This document shows positions 6,571-15,332 of a stretch of 64,000 bases of DNA, one piece after another. The translations under genes and the position numbers were made by a program. The DNA lies in assembly GCF_001571005.1 (NCBI RefSeq), contig NZ_BCST01000001.1:496001-560000 (forward strand), read 5' to 3'. The DNA comes from Herbiconiux solani NBRC 106740. GTDB lineage: Bacteria; Actinomycetota; Actinomycetes; Actinomycetales; Microbacteriaceae. Every line of letters starts with the position of its first letter. Within the stretch, counting starts at the first letter, position 1. A model generated the notes under the pieces. It was not told the DNA's origin and searched no databases. It saw nothing but the letters and a program-made list of their open reading frames with translations.

Positions 6571-9500
6571 CTAGACCTCCAGCCGGCGGCGGCGCCGGGC
6601 CACGATGAGCCCGCCTCCGACACCGAGCAGCAGCAGGGCGCCCAGCAGGCCGACCATCGCCTGGCTGCCCGTCATCGCGAGGCCGGAGCCCGTGCCGGCT
6701 GCGGACGAGGAGCCCGAGCCGGTGCCGTTGCCGGTGCCTGTGCCCGTTCCGTTGCCGGTCCCGTCGCCGTTCCCGGTGCCAGGGTCGACGCCCGTCCCGG
6801 GGTCGGTCCCGGGGTCGGTGCCCGGCGCCGGGTCGACGACGGTGACGCCGAAGACCGAGGCGAGCAGCCGCACGGCGGTGAGCGAGTCCCCGCTGAGGAG
6901 GGCGTGCTCCGCGTCCGCGGTGACCGCGGCGGAAGCGTCGCCGGTCGCCGTCGTGCCGGACACCATGGCCGCCTGGGCCAGGTCACGCACCACCGAGACC
7001 ACGTCGTCCGCCGCGGCGAGCGTCGGGGCGTCGACTCCGGTGAGGGTGACGGGGGCCGCCACCGCGAGGGTGACCGCGGAGGTCGCCGACAGCGTCGACG
7101 CTGCGGGGCCGGTGAGGGCGGCCGCGGCGTTCGCCGCCAGCTGCGCGACCGTGGCTCGCGCCTGGTCGGTGTCGAGCACCGAGCCCGCCGCATCCCAGAC
7201 CGGAGCCGCGACGAGCGCGTCCACCGCGGCCCGCCCGGCCGAGCCCTCGGCCAGCGTGCCGGCCAGAGCGGTCAGTCGCGCCAGCGGCGAGTCGGTCCGC
7301 TCACCCCAGCCGTAGGCGTACAGCGGCTGGTAGTCGGTGTCTCCGACGTTGATCGGCACCTGCTCGGCCGAGGCCGGCCAGGTCAGGGGCAGACGACCCG
7401 TGAACGGCGTGGCGCCGAACAGCGTGTCGGCGACACCGGCGCCCTCGCTTCCGGGAAGGAAGGAGGCCACGAGACCCGAGATCTCCCCGAGCTGGTCGGT
7501 GACGAGCTGGGTGCGGCCGGCGACGACCAGCACCACGCACTTCATCGCACCGCAGACCGTGTCGATCGCGGCCCGGTCGCTCGCCGTCAGCGACAGGCTG
7601 TGCCCGTTGTTGCCGACGTCGCCCTGGCCTTCCGCGTAGGGCGTCTCGCCGACGACCACGACGCCGACGTCGCTGCCGGTCATCGGGGCCGAGGCGTCCT
7701 TCGAGTAGGTGATCGTCGCATCCGGAGCCACCTGCTGCATGCCCTGGAGGATGGTGGTCCCGGTCGTCGCGGTGGGGCCTGAACCGCCCTGCCACGAGAT
7801 CGTCCAGCCGCCCATCTGGTTGCCCAGGTCGTCGGCGTTCGAGCCGGCGACGTAGACGCGGGCGTCCTTCGCGAGCGGGAGCACGTCGTCGTTCTTCAGC
7901 AGCACCTGCGACTCGGCCGCGGCCTGGCGGGCGTCGGCCCGGTGGGCCGCTCCGCCGAACTCGTCGGCGAGGCTGCGGTCGGTGAAGGGATGCTCGAACA
8001 GGCCGAGCTCGAACTTCTGCGTCAGGATGCGGCGCACCGCGTCGTCCACGCGGTCCTGCGAGACCGTCTTGGTCGTGGTGACCGCGTCCGAGATGCTGGT
8101 GATGAACGCCGGGAAGTTGTACGGCGCCATGGCCATGTCCAGCCCCGAGTTCACCGAGCGGACCGCCTTCTCGGCGTAGGTGCCGCCGGGCAGCTTGTCG
8201 ATGCCCTCCCAGTCGCTGATGAGGAACCCGTCGAACCCGAGCTGCTGCTTCAGCAGGGTCGTGTTCAGCGCGGTGTTCTCGTGCATCCGGACGTCGCCCG
8301 TGCCGCCGATGTCGACACCCGAGTACGACGGCATGATGCTGCCGACCCCCGCGTCGATCGAGGGGATGTACGGGTCGACGTAGGTCGTCATGAACTGCTC
8401 GAGCGACGGCGACTCGGTGAGCCCCTGGTCGATCGGGTAGCCGTTGCCGGCCTTGGACGGGTCGTAGGTCGTGCCGCCGTCACCGACCCAGTGCTTCGCC
8501 GTGGCGAGCACCTCGTCGGCCGCCGACTTGTCGGCCGGGTCGTCGCCCTGGAGGCCGACCGTGTTGGCCGCCGAGAAGGTGGTGACCAGCGCCGGGTCCT
8601 CACCGAACGACTCGTAGGTGCGGCCCCAGCGCTCGTCGCGGCTGACGCACAGGCACGGGGCGAACGCCCAGTTCACACCGGTGGTCTTGGTCTCGATCGC
8701 GGTGTCCTCGGCCAGCGTCTGCACGAGGGCGGGGTCGCGGGTCGCGCCGAGTCCGATGTTGTGCGGGAAGATCGTCGCGTCGAGCACGTTGCTGTGGCCG
8801 TGCACCGCGTCCGCGCCGTAGAGCAGCGGGATCTGGAGCGAGGTCGACAGCGCCTGCTTCTGGAACCCGTCGATCATCCCGGCCCACGCTTCCGGCGTGT
8901 TCTGGGCGGGCGTGGATCCGCCGCCCGAGAGGATCGAACCGAGGCCGAGGTCGGCGATCTGGCTCGGCGTCTTGAGTCCGAGCCGCTCGGCCTGCGCCAT
9001 CTGGCCGACCTTCTCGGCCAGGCTCATCCGGCTCATCAGGTCTTCGACCCTGGTCGCCGTGGGGAGCGAGGAGTCGAGGTACGGCAGGCCGTGGGCGTTG
9101 ACCACGACCTTCGGCGCCGACGCCGGGAGCTGCGCGCCCTCGGCGTCGAGCACGATCGGGATGCTCCGGGCCTGGTCACCCGTGGTGCCGGCCGCCAGCG
9201 CCGAGACGTCGAAGGTCTGGGTCGTGCCGGACTCGGTTCCCGCGGCGAAGGTGAGCGTGCCGCCGAAGCCGGCGACGTGCGTGCCGATCTCGGCGGTGCC
9301 CGTCCCGGGGCCGTAGGTCACGTCGACGGGGCCGGTGAGGGGCTCGCCGTTCGAGGTGGTCAGGGTCACGCCGACCTGCGCGGTGGCGCCCGGGTCGAGG
9401 AGGTAGACGTCCTGCGAGGTGGTGACCGTCAGGTTCGCCGCCTGCTCCGGGGTGCCGTAGAGCTGCACGTCGTCGACGGCCCAGTTGGCGCTCGTCGGCT

Positions 9501-11484
9501 TGCCGGGCGCGAAGGTGATCGCGAAGCCCCAGGCGCTCGTGAGGTCGAGGGTACCGTTCTTCGTGGCGGCGTTTCCGGGCTGGTAGTCGCCGATCTTGAA
9601 GGCGCTGAACGGCAGTTCGACCAGCTTCCAGCGGCTCGTCGAGCTGCCCCAGTTGTCCTTGAAGGTCGCGGTCCAGAGCTCGGAGTGCTCGCCGTCGGGC
9701 CCGCCGTCCTTGAGCTCGACCTTGATGTCGTCACCGGCGGTCGGCGAGGCGGGGTTCGACGCCTGCGAGGCGTACCACCAGAAGCGGAGGCCCTGGTACG
9801 AGCTCCAGTCCTGTGACGAGGCGAGGTTGTCGCTGAAGCCCGCGTAGCCGCCGGCCGGGATCAGGTAGCTGCCGGAGAGCACCTTGTTGTCGGGCACGTC
9901 ACCGCGCTCCTGTGAGGTGACGGACATGGTCGCCAGGTTCTCCGACGAACCCCAGGTGAAGAAGCCGACGGGGTTCGCGGAGGTGCTGAGCGGCACGGTG
10001 CCCTGGAAGTCCTCCAGGGTGGTCGCGCGCTCGAAGGTGCCGAAATCGTCGAACGACCAGGTGCCCGCGCCGAGGCCGGTGAGGGTGACGGCGAAGCCGG
10101 TCGCGGCCGAGGGCGTGAAGCGGGCCGGGTTCGCCGGGTCGTTCTTCACGCGGAGGTCGGTGAACAGCACGCTGACCCGGCGCCATCCGGTCGAGTCGTC
10201 GATGACGGTGCGGTCGAAGAGCTGGCCGCCGGACTTGACCTCGTAGCCGAGCGACTTGCCGCTGCCAGTGCCGAGGAACCAGAAGCTGAAGCCGTCCGAC
10301 GCCGACCAGTCCTGCGCGGCGGTGTCGTTGGTGAAGCCGAACCAGTCGGAGCCGGTGGGCACGCCCGATACGGTCGCGACGAGCACGTGATTGTCGACCG
10401 GGGAGCCGGGGATGGTGTCGTCGACGACGGTCGAGAGCACGGGCTTCACCTCGTCGCGGCTGGCCCAGGTGGAGTAGTCGGCGGGGACGCCGGACTCGAA
10501 GCCCTGGAGCACCGTGGTCGCGCCGTCGTTCGGCAGGTCGCCGGTCGGGCGGATGGTCACCACGGCGGTGTTCCGCGAGCCGATGGTGATGCCGTCGGAG
10601 GGGTCGGTGAGAGCGAGCGTGAAGGTGCGGACGGGCGTCAGTGCGCCGTGCGAGACGGTGGGCACGGTGACGGATGCGGTGGTCTGGCCGGCCGGGATGG
10701 TCACGACCTGGTCGACGGCCGTGTAGTCGGTGCCCGCGGTGGCGGAGGCGTCCGAGCTGGTGACGTGCACCGTCTGGTCGGCGTCCGAGACGCTGTTCAG
10801 CGAGACACCGACGGTCGCGTCGGATCCGGCGGCCACGTCGACGGCCTGCGTGTCGAAACCGGCGGTGGGCACGGCGACCGTGCCGCGCACCGCGAAGGTG
10901 TACACGGAGTAGCCGTAGTAGTGCAGCGTCGGTGCCTCCCAGGTGGCGGCCGCACGCTTCAGCATCGCCAGGCGCACGTACCGGGCCTGGACGGGGGCGT
11001 CGAAGACGACCTGCTCGGTGCCGCCGACGCCCGCGGTCTTCGAGGCCGCGGTGCTCCAGCTGGCCTCCTCACCCGGGTTCGCGGAGGCGACCTGCACGTC
11101 GTAGGCGACCGCGTAGGCGGCCTCCCACGAGATCGAGACGCCGGTGACCGTGGCGATCGAGCCGAGGTCGCTGGTGAGGGACGCCGTGAAGGTCGTGTCC
11201 GAGTCGGGACCGTTGCCGCTGGCCCAGCGGGTGGCGTCGTTGCCGTCGGTGGCGTTCGACGCGGGGAAGTTGCCGTCCTTGTCGTTCTGCGACGCCGACG
11301 CGGTGGTCGTGCCGGTGAGCGCGAGGTCGGGCTCCGCGGCGACCGCGGACTGGGCGGCCGACTGGCCGACGACCAGGAACGCCGCCATCAGCGCGGAGAC
11401 GACTCCGGTGGCGACGATGCCGCGCAGTGAGCGGCGGGGGAAACGGATGGCAACGGACCGAGGGCCGGGTGCGGGCACTGTCAC
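6571..11484 (-). CDS. Giant secreted, sortase-anchored multidomain GH3 glycosidase
   Basis: 1637-residue exported beta-glycosidase starting at GTG 11484. Order of parts: signal peptide (about 1-50, basic RFPRRSLR then a hydrophobic stretch ending AVAA); a discoidin/F5-8C-like module (about 55-195); a Calx-beta-like module (205-305); two CBM11/CIA30-like beta-sandwich modules (about 320-485 and 488-670); another Calx-beta-like segment (685-795); and the GH3 catalytic domains (about 810-1400). The nucleophile is D1091 in ISDWEG. Then follow an unusual Ala-rich helical region, a Gly/Thr/Asn/Pro linker, and the anchor LAMTG (1602-1606), a hydrophobic helix and RRRRR. LAxTG is the sortase E-type signal, so wall attachment is likely. 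Substrate is probably a beta-linked plant or fungal glycan. It overlaps the upstream ROK repressor gene by 4 bases. Confidence 0.93.
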   Translation of the reverse strand: MTVPAPGPRSVAIRFPRRSLRGIVATGVVSALMAAFLVVGQSAAQSAVAAEPDLALTGTTTASASQNDKDGNFPASNATDGNDATRWASGNGPDSDTTFTASLTSDLGSIATVTGVSISWEAAYAVAYDVQVASANPGEEASWSTAASKTAGVGGTEQVVFDAPVQARYVRLAMLKRAAATWEAPTLHYYGYSVYTFAVRGTVAVPTAGFDTQAVDVAAGSDATVGVSLNSVSDADQTVHVTSSDASATAGTDYTAVDQVVTIPAGQTTASVTVPTVSHGALTPVRTFTLALTDPSDGITIGSRNTAVVTIRPTGDLPNDGATTVLQGFESGVPADYSTWASRDEVKPVLSTVVDDTIPGSPVDNHVLVATVSGVPTGSDWFGFTNDTAAQDWSASDGFSFWFLGTGSGKSLGYEVKSGGQLFDRTVIDDSTGWRRVSVLFTDLRVKNDPANPARFTPSAATGFAVTLTGLGAGTWSFDDFGTFERATTLEDFQGTVPLSTSANPVGFFTWGSSENLATMSVTSQERGDVPDNKVLSGSYLIPAGGYAGFSDNLASSQDWSSYQGLRFWWYASQASNPASPTAGDDIKVELKDGGPDGEHSELWTATFKDNWGSSTSRWKLVELPFSAFKIGDYQPGNAATKNGTLDLTSAWGFAITFAPGKPTSANWAVDDVQLYGTPEQAANLTVTTSQDVYLLDPGATAQVGVTLTTSNGEPLTGPVDVTYGPGTGTAEIGTHVAGFGGTLTFAAGTESGTTQTFDVSALAAGTTGDQARSIPIVLDAEGAQLPASAPKVVVNAHGLPYLDSSLPTATRVEDLMSRMSLAEKVGQMAQAERLGLKTPSQIADLGLGSILSGGGSTPAQNTPEAWAGMIDGFQKQALSTSLQIPLLYGADAVHGHSNVLDATIFPHNIGLGATRDPALVQTLAEDTAIETKTTGVNWAFAPCLCVSRDERWGRTYESFGEDPALVTTFSAANTVGLQGDDPADKSAADEVLATAKHWVGDGGTTYDPSKAGNGYPIDQGLTESPSLEQFMTTYVDPYIPSIDAGVGSIMPSYSGVDIGGTGDVRMHENTALNTTLLKQQLGFDGFLISDWEGIDKLPGGTYAEKAVRSVNSGLDMAMAPYNFPAFITSISDAVTTTKTVSQDRVDDAVRRILTQKFELGLFEHPFTDRSLADEFGGAAHRADARQAAAESQVLLKNDDVLPLAKDARVYVAGSNADDLGNQMGGWTISWQGGSGPTATTGTTILQGMQQVAPDATITYSKDASAPMTGSDVGVVVVGETPYAEGQGDVGNNGHSLSLTASDRAAIDTVCGAMKCVVLVVAGRTQLVTDQLGEISGLVASFLPGSEGAGVADTLFGATPFTGRLPLTWPASAEQVPINVGDTDYQPLYAYGWGERTDSPLARLTALAGTLAEGSAGRAAVDALVAAPVWDAAGSVLDTDQARATVAQLAANAAAALTGPAASTLSATSAVTLAVAAPVTLTGVDAPTLAAADDVVSVVRDLAQAAMVSGTTATGDASAAVTADAEHALLSGDSLTAVRLLASVFGVTVVDPAPGTDPGTDPGTGVDPGTGNGDGTGNGTGTGTGNGTGSGSSSAAGTGSGLAMTGSQAMVGLLGALLLLGVGGGLIVARRRRRLEV

Positions 11485-12716
11485 TCCTTCATGACGAACC
11501 GTTCGGCATCGAACGGAACTTCCAGTACAACCTCTGAATTCGTCCGGTCCCAGGACGAATGCGCCCCGGTCCGGCGTGTCGCGGATCGACCCGCTCCGGA
11601 GGCCCAGGCGGCCGAGAGGGTGCGGTCGATGATGCCCACGAGTTCTGAGCGCTCGCCGAGCGCAGCAGCCTGGATGCGCACGCGGGGTGACCCCTCAGCG
11701 GCTCCGCCGGCACCCTCACCGCTGGGATCCTCGTTGTCCGGCGTGAACCGGGCGAACGCATCCTTCACGCCCTCCATCAAGGCGCCGTCCGAGGCCCCGA
11801 AACGGCCGCCGAGGATGACGACCTCGGCGTCGACGAACGCGCTCAGCTGTGCGATCGCGCGGCCGACGCGGAGGCCGGCGAGCCGGCGGTCGGGCAGGCT
11901 CGCGGCGACGACCGTCTCGAGGCATCCGCGACGGCCGCAGCGGCAGACCTCGCCGTGCGGGTCGACCTGGATGTGGCCCATCTCGCCGCTGGTGCCCCGG
12001 GCGCCCGACAGCAGCATCCCGTCGACGATCACCCCCGAGCCGATGCCGTGTCCGAGCTTGACGTAGAGCAGGTTGTCGAGCTCGGGTGAGCCGCCGTGGA
12101 TGCGTTCGCCCCAGGCGCCGAAATTCGCGTCGTTGTCGTGCACGATCGGCCCGGGCAGCCCCGGCGGTCTCGCTTCGACAGCGGAGACGTTCTGCCAGCC
12201 GAGGAGCGCGACGGGGGCGAGGACCATGCCGGTTGGTTTGGTCACCGGGAAGGGGAACGAGACGCCGAAGCCGGCGACGTCCGTCGCACCCACGCCCGCG
12301 CGCGTCAGCGACGCGGCGACGAGCCGGTGGAGCTCGCGGAAGGTGGCGCGCGCCGAGTCGTCGACGGGGAACGGGATGCGCGTCTCCTCGAGCACGCGCC
12401 CCTTCAGGTCGCAGACGGCGACTGTCAGGTGCCGGTGCCCGATGTCGGCTGCGACGACGACGCCGCTCTGGCCGGCGAGCTCGAGCACGGCGGTCGGTCG
12501 CCCGCGCTGAGCGCCGTGCGCCGAACGGAGGGCGCCCTGCACGAGGCGCCTCTCGACCACGAGTCCCTGGGCGATGAGCTCGGAGACCGCCTGAGCGACG
12601 ACGCTCCGGGAGAGCCCGGTGTGCTCGGCGATCGCGCGCCGCGTGGTCTGGCCTGCGCGCCGGATGAACTCGAGATGGTCGCTGCGCCCCGACCCGTTCT
12701 GTGCTGGAACCGTCAC
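11481..12716 (-). CDS. ROK-family sugar-responsive transcriptional repressor
   Basis: 411-residue repressor: an N-terminal winged helix (about 12-70, RRAIAEHTGLSRSVVAQAVSELIAQGL) followed by a ROK sugar-kinase-like domain. The ROK part has the ADIGHRH phosphate-loop variant and the HDNDANFGAWGE catalytic-region motif. It also has the zinc motif GHIQVDPHGEVCRCGRRGCLE (His plus CxCGxxGC, split over 20 residues). Such proteins (NagC/XylR type) bind DNA until a sugar releases them. The start is GTG 12716 with AAGGGG 7 bases upstream. The stop overlaps the GTG of the giant GH3 gene (GTGA), so the two are translated from one message. The repressor probably controls its own operon in response to a sugar released by the glycosidase. 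Confidence 0.92.
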   Translation of the reverse strand: MTVPAQNGSGRSDHLEFIRRAGQTTRRAIAEHTGLSRSVVAQAVSELIAQGLVVERRLVQGALRSAHGAQRGRPTAVLELAGQSGVVVAADIGHRHLTVAVCDLKGRVLEETRIPFPVDDSARATFRELHRLVAASLTRAGVGATDVAGFGVSFPFPVTKPTGMVLAPVALLGWQNVSAVEARPPGLPGPIVHDNDANFGAWGERIHGGSPELDNLLYVKLGHGIGSGVIVDGMLLSGARGTSGEMGHIQVDPHGEVCRCGRRGCLETVVAASLPDRRLAGLRVGRAIAQLSAFVDAEVVILGGRFGASDGALMEGVKDAFARFTPDNEDPSGEGAGGAAEGSPRVRIQAAALGERSELVGIIDRTLSAAWASGAGRSATRRTGAHSSWDRTNSEVVLEVPFDAERFVMKE

Positions 12717-12758
12717 CGTGCATCCCCTTCGATGACCGACGTCGTACTACTCATTCAC

Positions 12759-12780
12759 CGCTCCCCCGAACGGGGGAGCG
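12759..12780. terminator. Perfect 9-bp hairpin between DUF2200 and ROK genes
   Basis: CGCTCCCCC (12759-12767) pairs with GGGGGAGCG (12772-12780) around a 4-base loop. It lies downstream of the DUF2200 gene and 43 bases upstream of the ROK start. It could end DUF2200 transcription or be an operator for the ROK repressor. Confidence 0.55.
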
Positions 12781-12834
12781 CACTCTCCTCTCATTGAAAC
12801 ACAGCCCGGCCCGAGGCGGCGTCGACGATCGAGG

Positions 12835-13194
12835 TCAGGCCCGGAGGATCGAGGTCATCTTCTTGCCCCGCGCGACCTCGTCGACGAGCTTGTCGAGGTA
12901 GCGGATGTTCTGCATGAGCGGATCGTCGATCTCCTCGACCCGGATGCCGCAGATCAGGCCGGTGATCAGCGAGGCGTTCGGGTTTGGAGCGGGGGCGTCG
13001 GCGAAGAAGGCGCGGAAGTCGGTGCGCTCGGAGAGGATGCGCTGGAGCGCGTCGTCGTCGTAGCCGGTCAGCCAGGAGATCACCTGATGCAACTCGGCCT
13101 CGGTGTGGCCCTTCCGCTCCACCTTGGCGAGGTAGTGCGGATAGATGTCGGCGAAGGCGGTGCGGAAGATGCGGTGCTCGGTCGTCTCGGTCAT
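12835..13194 (-). CDS. DUF2200 family protein
   Basis: 119-residue cytosolic protein matching the DUF2200/COG4898 pattern: HRIFRTAFADIYPHYLAKVERKGHT at the N-terminus, VISWLTGYD in the middle and the C-terminal LVDEVARGKKMTSILRA. The ATG at 13194 was chosen over an upstream frame extension because GAGGAGGGACCC directly precedes it and the family starts with this motif. It is transcribed divergently from the marR gene at 13300. Function of the family is unknown. Confidence 0.88.
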   Translation of the reverse strand: MTETTEHRIFRTAFADIYPHYLAKVERKGHTEAELHQVISWLTGYDDDALQRILSERTDFRAFFADAPAPNPNASLITGLICGIRVEEIDDPLMQNIRYLDKLVDEVARGKKMTSILRA

Positions 13195-13267
13195 GGGTCC
13201 CTCCTCGTCCTCCCACGGTAGCGAGGCCTCTCCGGCGGCACTAGACATCCGATAGTTCGAGGGTTGA

Positions 13268-13285
13268 CTGTTTGAGATCTAACAG
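13268..13285. promoter_or_regulatory. Candidate MarR operator
   Basis: CTGTT (13268-13272) and AACAG (13281-13285) form an inverted repeat with an 8-base spacer containing AGATCT. It sits 15 bases before the marR start and upstream of the divergent DUF2200 gene, a typical position for autoregulation. Confidence 0.5.
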
Positions 13286-13299
13286 TTAGAGTTCTGAGC

Positions 13300-13746
13300 A
13301 TGGACGAGACGGACTTCGACTACACGACCTCCCTGCAGCTGCTCCGCTGGATCGGCTGGGCGCAGCGGAAGGCCGGCGAGGACTGGATCCGGGAGCGCGG
13401 GCTCAGCCACGAGCAGAGCTTCGCCCTCGGTTTCCTCGTGCAGAACCCCGGATCCATCCAGCGGGACATCGCCGCGATGACCCGGACGAGCCCGGCCAGC
13501 GTGTCGAGCCTCCTGCAGGGGCTCGAGCGCCGCGAGCTCATCGAACGACGCAGCGAGGGCGGCAACGCCCGCGTCAAGCGCGTCTACCCCACCCGCGCCG
13601 GGATCGACCTGATCTCCGGTTTCGACGAGGCCATGGCCGCAACCGAGGACGAGATCCTCGCCCCGCTCAGCAGCACCGAGCGGGACACCCTGAACGCCCT
13701 CCTCACCAAGATCACGGGCCAGCTCCCGAAGCCGACCCGCTCGTAA
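13300..13746 (+). CDS. MarR-family transcriptional regulator
   Basis: 148-residue winged-helix regulator. The DNA-binding part is about residues 45-105 (SIQRDIAAMTRTSPASVSSLLQ, then LERRELIERRSEGGNARVKRVYPT as recognition helix and wing), flanked by dimerisation helices. The MarR family usually responds to small aromatic or toxic ligands. It is followed, after 179 bases, by a MATE efflux transporter gene on the same strand and preceded by a dyad. It therefore probably represses this exporter until a drug-like ligand binds. The 179-base gap holds two short perfect GC hairpins (13753-13766 and 13879-13894) that could modulate read-through. Confidence 0.9.
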   Translation: MDETDFDYTTSLQLLRWIGWAQRKAGEDWIRERGLSHEQSFALGFLVQNPGSIQRDIAAMTRTSPASVSSLLQGLERRELIERRSEGGNARVKRVYPTRAGIDLISGFDEAMAATEDEILAPLSSTERDTLNALLTKITGQLPKPTRS

Positions 13747-13925
13747 GCAGGGCCGCCCTCGGGCGGACCCGGACCCGCATCCCGACGTCACCGCCTCCCC
13801 CGGGTCGCGGCACTCCGTCGCGCCTCGGAGCCCGGCTCCGTCGCGCACCCGATCACCTCCTCCACTCACCCCCGCCGTGCCGGCGTCCGCCGGCGCGCGC
13901 TCGAACCTGCCCGAAAGGAGCCGTC

Positions 13926-15326
13926 ATGAGCACCTCGAACCGCTGGTACCTCTCGACCGCACCCGTCCTTCGCGCCCTCGTGCACCTCTGCGTGCCGATG
14001 GCCGCCGCCATGATCGTCGGCGCCGTCTACAACGTCATCAACGCCGGCTTCATCGGCTCGCTGCACGACAGCAGCCTGCTCGCCGCCGTCACCCTCGGGA
14101 GCCCGGTGCTCGCCCTGGTGATGGCCGTCGGCGGCGTCTTCGGCGTGGGCGGCGGCGCCCTCATCTCCCGCCTGCTCGGCGCCTCGGAGAACGAGCCGGA
14201 GCGGGCGGGCGAGATCAAGCACGTCTCGTCGTTCGCCCTCTGGGGATCCGTCCTCTCCGGTGCCGCCCTCGGTGGCATCGGCCTGGTTTTCCTCACTCCC
14301 CTGGTGACCCTCCTCGGCGCGGACGCCTCGGCGACCGCCGCCACGAGCGCCTACATCGGCGTCATGCTCGCCTTCGTCCCGGTGCTCGCCGCGGCCTTCT
14401 GCCTCGAGCAGATCGTGCGCGCCGAGGGAGCGGCCCGGCAGGTGATGATCGCGCTGATCGCGTCGACCGTGGCGAACATCCTGTTCGATCTGCTGTTCAT
14501 CCTGGTGCTGGGCTGGGGCGTCGCCGGGGCCGCGCTCGCGATGGGGCTGTCGAACCTCGGGGTCGTGGTCTACTTCGCCGTGTGGCTCCACCGCACGAGC
14601 GAGCACGTGAGCCTCGCCCCGCGCTGGTTCACGCTCGCGCCCGCGGTCCTCAAGCCGGTGTTCGGGGTGGGTTCGGGCGAACTGCTGCAGTCGGCCTTCC
14701 TGATCGTGACCTCACTCGTCCTCAACAACCTCGCGGTCGCCTACGGCGACACGGCGCTGGCGGCCATGGGGGTCGCGGTGCGCATCGCCCAGGTGCCGGA
14801 GTTCCTCGTGATGGGCGTCACGCTCGGCATCCTGCCCCTGCTGGCCTACTCGTACGGCAAAGGCGACCGGGAGCGGCTGAACGCCGCGCTCCGCGTCTCG
14901 GCGATCACGGTCGGAGCGATCGTGCTCGTGTCGGCCGGCGCGGTCTACGCTTTCCGCGAGCCGCTGTTCTCGGCGTTCTCGTCGGACCCGTCGGTGCTGG
15001 TGATCGGCGTCACCATCCTGACCGCGCAGCTCGTCGCCATGATCGTGAACGGATTCACGGGCCTGCTCACCTCGCTCTTCCAGGCGACCGGCCGTTCGCT
15101 GCCGGCCATCCTGATGTCGCTGTCGCAGGGCGTGCTGTTCATCCCGATCGTGCTGCTGGGCAACCTGTGGTTCGGGCTCGCCGGGATCATCTGGTCGCTG
15201 ACCGTCTCGGAGGCGATCGTGTTCGTGCTCGGCGTGGCGCTCTGGCTCGGCACGCGGAGGGCGATCGACCGGGGTCTCGACGAGGGCAGCCCGGAGCGGG
15301 CCGAGGCGGTGCTCGAGGAGGCGTGA
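13926..15326 (+). CDS. MATE-family multidrug efflux transporter
   Basis: 466-residue integral membrane protein with about 12 hydrophobic segments, arranged as two homologous six-helix halves. Diagnostic phrases include CVPMAAAMIVGAVYNVINAGFIGSL near the N-terminus and LEQIVRAEGAARQVMIALI at the end of the first half. LGILPLLAYSYGKGDRERLNAAL lies in the second half. MATE proteins export cationic drugs using a Na+ or H+ gradient. An AAAGGAG ribosome-binding site at 13914-13920 gives a clear start. The upstream MarR gene is the likely regulator. Length is normal for the family. Confidence 0.93.
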   Translation: MSTSNRWYLSTAPVLRALVHLCVPMAAAMIVGAVYNVINAGFIGSLHDSSLLAAVTLGSPVLALVMAVGGVFGVGGGALISRLLGASENEPERAGEIKHVSSFALWGSVLSGAALGGIGLVFLTPLVTLLGADASATAATSAYIGVMLAFVPVLAAAFCLEQIVRAEGAARQVMIALIASTVANILFDLLFILVLGWGVAGAALAMGLSNLGVVVYFAVWLHRTSEHVSLAPRWFTLAPAVLKPVFGVGSGELLQSAFLIVTSLVLNNLAVAYGDTALAAMGVAVRIAQVPEFLVMGVTLGILPLLAYSYGKGDRERLNAALRVSAITVGAIVLVSAGAVYAFREPLFSAFSSDPSVLVIGVTILTAQLVAMIVNGFTGLLTSLFQATGRSLPAILMSLSQGVLFIPIVLLGNLWFGLAGIIWSLTVSEAIVFVLGVALWLGTRRAIDRGLDEGSPERAEAVLEEA

Positions 15327-15332
15327 GCCTTC

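Noticed and set aside
7942-9816. Long plus-strand open frame (624 codons) inside the giant GH3 gene
   Set aside because: Its translation is Arg/Gly/Val/Asp-rich with no domain, exactly antisense to a strongly recognisable glycosidase; a product of high GC content.
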